From positions 4,278,001-4,342,000 of the forward strand of contig NZ_CP107995.1 of NCBI RefSeq assembly GCF_036116635.1: a stretch of DNA of 64,000 nt, in the 5' to 3' direction. Below the pieces are notes generated by a model. The model did no database searches. It saw only the letters and a program-made list of their open reading frames with translations, and was not told where the DNA came from. The translations under genes and the position numbers were made by a program. This document shows positions 59,101 to 64,000 of the stretch, piece by piece (position 1 is the stretch's first letter; each line of letters starts with the position of its first letter). Source of the stretch: Amycolatopsis sp. NBC_00345 (GTDB lineage: Bacteria; Actinomycetota; Actinomycetes; Mycobacteriales; Pseudonocardiaceae).

Positions 59101-60533
59101 CCTTCGCGGCCGATCTCCGCGGCTTCGAGCACGGCCAGCGCGTCCGGCACCAGCACGGCGGCCGAGTAGTAGGTGCTCACCAGGTAGGAGATGATCGCCT
59201 GCCCGGAGACGCCCATGAACCGGACGTTGAGGCCGGGCTCGTACTCGTCGGGCAGCCCGAGCTGGCGCAGGCCGACCACGCCCTGGTCCTGCTCGCCGGT
59301 GCGCATCAGCAGCACCGAGCTGGTGCGCGTCGGGCTGACCGGGATCTTGTTGCACGGGTAGATCGGCACCCCGCGCCAGGCCGGCACCTTGTGGCCGCCG
59401 ATGTCCACCCCGGTCGGGTAGATGCCCGCCTTGCTGCACTCCCGGCTGAACGCGGCGATCGTGCGCGGGTGGGCCAGGAAGAAGCCGGGATCCTTCCACA
59501 CCAGGGAAAGCAGCTCGTCGAAGTCGTCCGGGGTCGGCGGGCCGGTGCGGGTCGGGACGCGCTGGGCGAAGTCGGCGTTGTGCAGCAGGCCGAAGTCGGT
59601 GTTGTTGACCAGCTCGTGCTCCTGCCGCTCGCGCAGCGCCTCGATGGTCAGCCGCAGCTGCTGCTCGGTCTGGTCCATCGGCTGGTTGTAGAGGTCGGCG
59701 ACCCGGGTGTGCACCCGCAGCACGGTCTGCGCGACGCTCAGCTCGTACTCCCGCGGCGAGGACTCGTAGTCCACGAAAGTGCCCGCCAGCAACGGTTCCC
59801 CGTCGTGGCCGGAGGAGATGTCGATCTCCGCCTCGCCGTGGTCGTTGGCCGCCCCGCCCGTCTCGGACGCGCTCTCGATCTGCGCCCGCAGCGAGTCGGA
59901 CTGCTCCAGCACCTGCTCGAACGCCTGGCGCGACAGCGTCAGCACGGTGCCCGAGGTGATCGCCTTCGCGGTGAACTCCCAGATCCCGTCGCCGGCGAGG
60001 AGCACCTGCGCGCCGAAGTAGTCCCCGTCCTTCAACGACCCGAGCGTGGTCTCGTCGCCGTACTGGCCGGGTCCGGTCTTGCCGATCTTGCCGTGCGCGA
60101 TGAGGAAGACCTGCTCGGCCCGGTGCCCGAACTCGACCAGCACGTCACCCGGCTCGACCTCCTGCTGGGTGAAGCGGCGTGCCAGCTCCGGGAGCACCTC
60201 CTCGTCCTCGTACCCCCGCAGCGGCGGCAGCTCCCCCAGCTCGGCCGGGACGACCCGCACCTGCTCGCCCGCTTTTTCGAACGTCACCCGCCCGTCGCCG
60301 ACGGTGTAGCTCAGCCGCCGGTTCACCCGGTAGGCGCCGCCGTTGACCTGCACCCAGTCGAGCGCCTTCAGCAGCCAGCGGGACGAGATCCCCTGCATCT
60401 GCGGAACGGACTTGGTCGTCGTGGCCAGTTTGCGCGCCGCGGCGCGGCCCAGGCTCAGCTGCGGATTCCCGGCATCCGGCGCGCTGCCGGCCGCGGAGGC
60501 GTCCGATTCGGTCACGGTCACAGTGAAATCCAC
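59097..60533 (-). CDS. Family 2B encapsulin-like shell protein with cNMP-binding fold (1)
   Basis: A 478-residue paralogue of the preceding protein, alike from LSLGRAAARKLATTTKSVPQMQGISSRWLL to the end. The inserted domain lies at about 110-220; its cassette GDYFGAQVLLAGDGIWEF has no Arg and no Glu, so nucleotide binding is doubtful. The GTG 60533 has no clear ribosome site; a leaderless or weak start is possible. It is the first gene of the 2-methylisoborneol unit. The relation to EshA of Streptomyces is by family. Confidence 0.85.
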   Translation of the reverse strand: MDFTVTVTESDASAAGSAPDAGNPQLSLGRAAARKLATTTKSVPQMQGISSRWLLKALDWVQVNGGAYRVNRRLSYTVGDGRVTFEKAGEQVRVVPAELGELPPLRGYEDEEVLPELARRFTQQEVEPGDVLVEFGHRAEQVFLIAHGKIGKTGPGQYGDETTLGSLKDGDYFGAQVLLAGDGIWEFTAKAITSGTVLTLSRQAFEQVLEQSDSLRAQIESASETGGAANDHGEAEIDISSGHDGEPLLAGTFVDYESSPREYELSVAQTVLRVHTRVADLYNQPMDQTEQQLRLTIEALRERQEHELVNNTDFGLLHNADFAQRVPTRTGPPTPDDFDELLSLVWKDPGFFLAHPRTIAAFSRECSKAGIYPTGVDIGGHKVPAWRGVPIYPCNKIPVSPTRTSSVLLMRTGEQDQGVVGLRQLGLPDEYEPGLNVRFMGVSGQAIISYLVSTYYSAAVLVPDALAVLEAAEIGREG

Positions 60534-60849
60534 CCATCGTCAATGTCAATCCAGGGGACAGAAATACGAAGATCAGCAGAAAACAGCGGCGATTATTTGT
60601 TCGGTTCAGCGGCTCCGCCTGGTCCAACATAACAAGCCGGATTAGCCGCGCAAGGACACGTTCGAGTCACCACCCGGGTCACTCGAATGCCGCGTTTCGC
60701 CCGACGCCCACTCAGGCGGGGCCTGTCGCCGTGTCGAGGCGCCCGATCGGCCTAGCAGCTGGAACGGAAGTGTCACCGGGAAACACTCAAGGACCCGGCG
60801 CGTACCCGGCCCTCCGTCGACCGAGCGAACGGTTACCCGAATACGACAC

Positions 60850-60879
60850 AAATCGGACGTGGTGAATTACGTCCGATTT
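60850..60879. promoter_or_regulatory. Inverted repeat AAATCGGACGT...ACGTCCGATTT
   Basis: Perfect 11-base arms around an 8-base centre, about 320 bases before the first encapsulin start. No gene ends nearby, so a regulator site is likelier than a terminator. Confidence 0.55.
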
Positions 60880-61014
60880 CCTTTAACGGACGCCACGTCA
60901 ATACCGGTTATGTTCGCCGTGAACGCAAAAAAATGCCCGGCCGGGTGACGCCGGATCACACGCAGTGAAAACGAATTCGATGTCGCGACAACCGGGCTAC
61001 TCCGCCTGGCCTCA

Positions 61015-61034
61015 CCGGCACGGGGCCGTGCCGG
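61015..61034 (-). terminator. Hairpin after SDR gene
   Basis: Nine-base arms CCGGCACGG and complement with a two-base centre, 33 bases after the SDR stop. There is no T-run, so termination is only likely. Confidence 0.45.
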
Positions 61035-61067
61035 CACCGCCGTCCTCGTCGGCGCGGTGTGTCCAGC

Positions 61068-61856
61068 TCAGCGGGCCGAGGCGCTCAGCCCGCCGTCGAC
61101 CGGCAAGCAGACCCCGTTGACGTAAGCGGCCTCGTCGGAGGCCAGGAACACCGCCGCGTTCGCCACGTCCCACGGGGTGCCCATCCGGCCGGTCGGGCTG
61201 GCGCGGTGCCGCCGGGCGGCCGCCTCCGGATCCCCCTCGCCGCCGTGCAGCTGCCGGCCGGCCATCGGGGTGTCGATCAGCCCGGGCAGCACCGCGTTGA
61301 CGCGGATCCCTTGCGCGGCATGGGCCAGCGCGAGGGCGACCGTGAGCTGGTTGACCGCGGCCTTGGCGGCCATGTAGGCCGGGTAGTCGTAACCGGTGTG
61401 CCGGATGCTCGCCAGCGAAGACACGTTCACGATCGCGCCCCGCCCGGCCGCGATCATCTGCGGCAGAGTGTGTTTGCAGGCAAGGAACACCCCGGTGAGG
61501 TTCAGCGCGATCGCCCGGTCCCAGCCGGCCAGGCTCAGCGCGTCCAGGCCGCCCACCACGGCGGCGCCCACGTTGTTGTGCAGGATCGACGGCGGGCCCA
61601 GGCGTTCGGTCGCGGCCGTGACCGCGGCCGTCACCTCTTCTTCGGACGTGACGTCCGCGGCGAGCGGCACCGCCACGCCGCCGTCGGCACGCACGAGCCG
61701 GGCGGTTTCCTCCGCGCGCTCGAGGCTGACGTCGATCGCCGCGACCACCGCGCCCGCCCGGGCGTAGCTCACCGCCGCGGCGCGGCCGTTGCTGACCGCG
61801 GCGCCGCTGGAGCCCGCGCCGAAAACCAGGGCCACCCGTCCCCGCAAGCGATCCAC
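61068..61856 (-). CDS. Short-chain dehydrogenase/reductase
   Basis: A 262-residue SDR. GAGSSGAAVSNGRAAAV is the (lengthened) cofactor loop, NNVGAAVVGG follows, SSLASIRHTGYDYPAYMAAKAAV carries Ser, Tyr-x-x-x-Lys, and VNAVLPGLIDTPM is typical. The GTG start follows GGAGGAGACGCCCG. It reduces or oxidises a ketone/alcohol; the substrate is unknown. It is divergent from the PucR-type regulator. Confidence 0.9.
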   Translation of the reverse strand: MDRLRGRVALVFGAGSSGAAVSNGRAAAVSYARAGAVVAAIDVSLERAEETARLVRADGGVAVPLAADVTSEEEVTAAVTAATERLGPPSILHNNVGAAVVGGLDALSLAGWDRAIALNLTGVFLACKHTLPQMIAAGRGAIVNVSSLASIRHTGYDYPAYMAAKAAVNQLTVALALAHAAQGIRVNAVLPGLIDTPMAGRQLHGGEGDPEAAARRHRASPTGRMGTPWDVANAAVFLASDEAAYVNGVCLPVDGGLSASAR

Positions 61857-62016
61857 CGGGCGTCTCCTCCCCCATCGGGTGCGCGACAGCTAGCATCGGC
61901 GCCATGACCTGGTCCAGGATGCCGCGCCCGCGCCGGCCGGGGAACGACATCGTGTCGCGCAAGCCGCTCCCCGCATTCCACGGTCTGTCGAAGCCGGCCG
62001 GGAGCCGGCCCCGCCC

Positions 62017-63252
62017 GTGACCGCGGTCAGCCGTCCGGTCGCCGAGGACCTGCGGCGGCTGCTCGACGATCTCGCCGACGAGTTGCGGCGCTCGGTGGTG
62101 GTCAACGACCCCCTCGTCCACGTGCTCTGCACGAGCCGCCACTTCGGCGACGAGGACGAGCTGCGCATCCGCGCCGTGCTCCAGCACGACGCCGGCGCGG
62201 AGGCCAGCCGGTTCATCCTCGGCCAAGGCGTCACCCGCTGGCCCGGTGCCGGAATGCTGACCGGGAACCGCGCGCTCGGGATGCGTCCCCGGCTCTGTGT
62301 TCCGCTGCGCGAGCACGGCGAACTCCTGGGCCTGCTCATGGTGATCGACGCCGGGCACACGCTCACCCCCGCCGAGACCACCCGGATCGAAGAGGTCTCC
62401 CGGGTCGCGGCCGCCCTGCTGCACCAGGACCGCTTGAGCACGGACGACGGACGGCAGGCCCGGGACCGCGCCCTGCTGCAGCTGCTGGGCCCGGACGCCG
62501 CGGACCGCGACCGGGCGATGCGGACGGTGGCCGGCGACGGACCGCTGGCCGACGCCGCCCACTCGACGGTGACCGTGGTGCAGCTGAACGACCCCGCCGT
62601 GCCGGAGGCGGAGCTGGAAGCCGCGCTCCGGAGCGTGCTCGAATCGGCCACCCGTCACCAGTCCCAGCGTTTGCAAGGGGTGGTCGACCACGGCCGCGCC
62701 GTGCTCGTGCGCACGGCCCAGCACCTCGACCGGGGCGAGCTCGCCGAGCAGGCCGGGCGGATGGCCGCCGGGCTGGAACAGCTCTGCTCCGCGTCGGGGT
62801 CCCACCGGACGGCGGTGGCCGGGATCGGCGATCCGGCCCCGGGGCTGCGGTCGGCCTGGCGTTCCTACGCCCAGGCCAAAGTCGCCGCACGCGGGGCGAC
62901 GCTGCTGCGCGACGCAGGCCCGGTCGCTGAGTGGGCGGCGCTGGGCGAGTACGCCGTCGTGCTCCAGCTCCCGGACTCCGCGCTCACCCCCGCGCTGGTC
63001 CCGGAACCGGTCGCCCGCCTGCTCGACGACCACAAGCGACCGCACCTGGCCGAGACGCTGCGCGCGTACCTCGAGCACGGCTGCTCCATCTCGCGGACCG
63101 CGGAAGCCCTGCACCTGCACCGCACGTCGCTCTACTACCGCCTCGACCAGATCCGCGCCGTCGTGGGGCTCGACCTCGACGACGGCGCGAACCGGCTGCT
63201 GCTGCACCAGGGCCTGCTCCTGGCCGACCTCATCCGCCCGCCGGGTCGCTGA
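62017..63252 (+). CDS. PucR/CdaR-type transcriptional regulator
   Basis: A 411-residue regulator. The N-terminal half has a GAF-like sensor (about 15-135, ending LGLLMVIDAGHTLTPAETTRIEEVS), and the C-terminal PucR helix-turn-helix reads LAETLRAYLEHGCSISRTAEALHLHRTSLYYRLDQI. GTG 62017 is used; an upstream 38-codon frame ends on this start but has no ribosome site. It is divergent from the SDR and overlaps the convergent MFS gene by 23 bases; either could be its target. Confidence 0.88.
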   Translation: MTAVSRPVAEDLRRLLDDLADELRRSVVVNDPLVHVLCTSRHFGDEDELRIRAVLQHDAGAEASRFILGQGVTRWPGAGMLTGNRALGMRPRLCVPLREHGELLGLLMVIDAGHTLTPAETTRIEEVSRVAAALLHQDRLSTDDGRQARDRALLQLLGPDAADRDRAMRTVAGDGPLADAAHSTVTVVQLNDPAVPEAELEAALRSVLESATRHQSQRLQGVVDHGRAVLVRTAQHLDRGELAEQAGRMAAGLEQLCSASGSHRTAVAGIGDPAPGLRSAWRSYAQAKVAARGATLLRDAGPVAEWAALGEYAVVLQLPDSALTPALVPEPVARLLDDHKRPHLAETLRAYLEHGCSISRTAEALHLHRTSLYYRLDQIRAVVGLDLDDGANRLLLHQGLLLADLIRPPGR

Positions 63253-64000
63253 CCGTCGCCGCGGAGTCCCCGGCCAGCCCGTCGGAGAAGTCGTGGCCGA
63301 GCGTCTCCGGCAGGCCGAGCACACTCACGAAACTGACCACCCCGAGCCCGATCAGCAGCACCGAGACCGCGGTCGACGAGCCGGTCCACGACCAGAGCGC
63401 GGTCGACACCAGCGGCACCACCCCACCGCCGATCACGCCGGAGACGCTGTACGCGATCGAAGCGCCCGAGTAGCGGTACCGAACGCGGAACAGCTCCGGC
63501 AGGTAGGCCCCCATCGGGCCGTAGAGCATGGCGAAACAGAGCAGCCCGCCGGTCAGGCCCAGGGTGAGCAGGACCGGATTTCGCGTCTGCAGCAACAGAA
63601 AGAGCGGGAACGCCCAGACGACCACGGCGACCGCGGCCCCGGCGCTCAGCCGTCTCCGGCCCCACCGGTCCGACCGCATCGCGAACACCAGGGTGGCGCC
63701 GCCCATCACCGCCGCCGCGATCAGCAGCCCGACCAGCAGCGTCATCCTGGGGATGCCCAGCGCCGAAGTGCCGAAGGACAGGCAGAACGTGGTCACGGTG
63801 TAGAAGAGCGAATGCGCGAGCACAAAGGACAGGGTCGCGAGCACCAGGGCCCGGGGCTGGCTGCGGAGCAGTTCGAACAGCGGGACCTTCGCCTGCTCGG
63901 TCTGGTCCAGCGCGGCCTGGAACACCGGCGTCTCGGCGATCTTCAGCCGGATGTAGAGCCCCACGACGAGCAGGACCGCGGAGAACAGGAACGGGATACG
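63230..64000 (-). CDS. MFS transporter, MHS (metabolite:H+ symporter) type, partial
   Basis: 257 codons of the C-terminal part of an MFS transporter; the N-terminal half is off the right edge. The region RIPFLFSAVLLVVGLYIRLKIAETPVF marks the central cytoplasmic loop of the MHS group (ProP, KgtP-like), and six membrane helices follow, with SDRWGRRRLSAGA as the repeated motif A. It would import an organic acid or osmolyte. Its stop overlaps the PucR gene end. Confidence 0.88.
   Translation of the reverse strand, partial: RIPFLFSAVLLVVGLYIRLKIAETPVFQAALDQTEQAKVPLFELLRSQPRALVLATLSFVLAHSLFYTVTTFCLSFGTSALGIPRMTLLVGLLIAAAVMGGATLVFAMRSDRWGRRRLSAGAAVAVVVWAFPLFLLLQTRNPVLLTLGLTGGLLCFAMLYGPMGAYLPELFRVRYRYSGASIAYSVSGVIGGGVVPLVSTALWSWTGSSTAVSVLLIGLGVVSFVSVLGLPETLGHDFSDGLAGDSAATVSDPAGG

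Larger units (their letters stand above)
60534..61067. other. Long intergenic region upstream of the encapsulin unit
   Basis: 534 bases without a supported gene, notably AT-richer than the rest. It should carry the promoter of the encapsulin/2-methylisoborneol unit. It holds an 11-bp-arm inverted repeat (60850-60879), a TTCGAGT/ACTCGAA pair around 60671-60697, and a hairpin of the SDR gene (61015-61034). The short open frames in it lack ribosome sites. Confidence 0.5.

Noticed and set aside
60642..60851. 69-codon minus-strand ORF in the encapsulin upstream region
   Set aside because: No ribosome site, no domain and atypical composition; treated as non-coding.
61904..62020. 38-codon ORF ending on the PucR-type regulator start
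   Set aside because: No ribosome site and Pro/Arg-rich product; its stop overlapping the GTG may be chance.

Overview
The window is high-GC actinobacterial chromosome, most like Pseudonocardiales and probably Amycolatopsis-like. This is judged from codon use, frequent GTG starts, ATGA/GTGA start-stop overlaps, F420-type enzymes, a PknG-type kinase and a 2-methylisoborneol/encapsulin cluster; no database search was possible. The backbone is the conserved actinobacterial order uvrB (partial, left edge), coaE-grpB fusion, rpsA, polA, hotdog thioesterase, liv operon and pdtaR. Accessory blocks are inserted between these housekeeping genes. No rRNA, tRNA, CRISPR array or intact IS element was seen.

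1-16 kb: uvrB; a DUF5685-type protein with a Cys-rich tail; a DUF402 protein; a probable six-gene operon (ABC exporter, two tandem GT39-like membrane glycosyltransferases, NarL-type sensor kinase and regulator); a minimal ThrRS paralogue with a Thr-codon leader peptide and hairpin upstream; coaE-grpB; a small orphan ORF; a GlxA-type regulator; an OsmC/HD-domain pair; and a TetR gene.

16-36.5 kb: rpsA; a methyltransferase; a GNAT protein; a TetR-controlled YhgE/Pip module with a degenerate ABC ATPase and a perfect operator palindrome. Next is a tightly coupled five-gene operon: trypsin-like protease, PknG-like kinase, VWA/zinc-ribbon protein, four-TM membrane protein and solute-binding lipoprotein. 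It resembles and extends the mycobacterial PknG-GlnX-GlnH nutrient-sensing system, and a 30-residue Cys-rich peptide gene lies just downstream. A MarR protein with a repeat-rich tail, an EF-hand protein and polA follow.

36.5-50 kb: thioesterase; a catabolic cluster (LLM oxidoreductase, amidohydrolase, nitroreductase, FAD monooxygenase) divergent from an Lrp-GAF fusion regulator, with paired operators between them; the livKHMGF operon; pdtaR; and small redox enzymes with an HxlR regulator.

50-64 kb: TetR/DHA2 exporter with a decayed flavin monooxygenase; a PEP-mutase-like enzyme; a MarR/amidohydrolase divergent pair with a triple operator; the 2-methylisoborneol cluster (two Family 2 encapsulin-like shell proteins, GPP C-methyltransferase, terpene synthase); an SDR, a PucR-type regulator and a partial MFS transporter.

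The strongest candidates for new biology are the expanded PknG operon, the leader/hairpin arrangement upstream of the minimal ThrRS, and the unlisted Cys-rich peptide.
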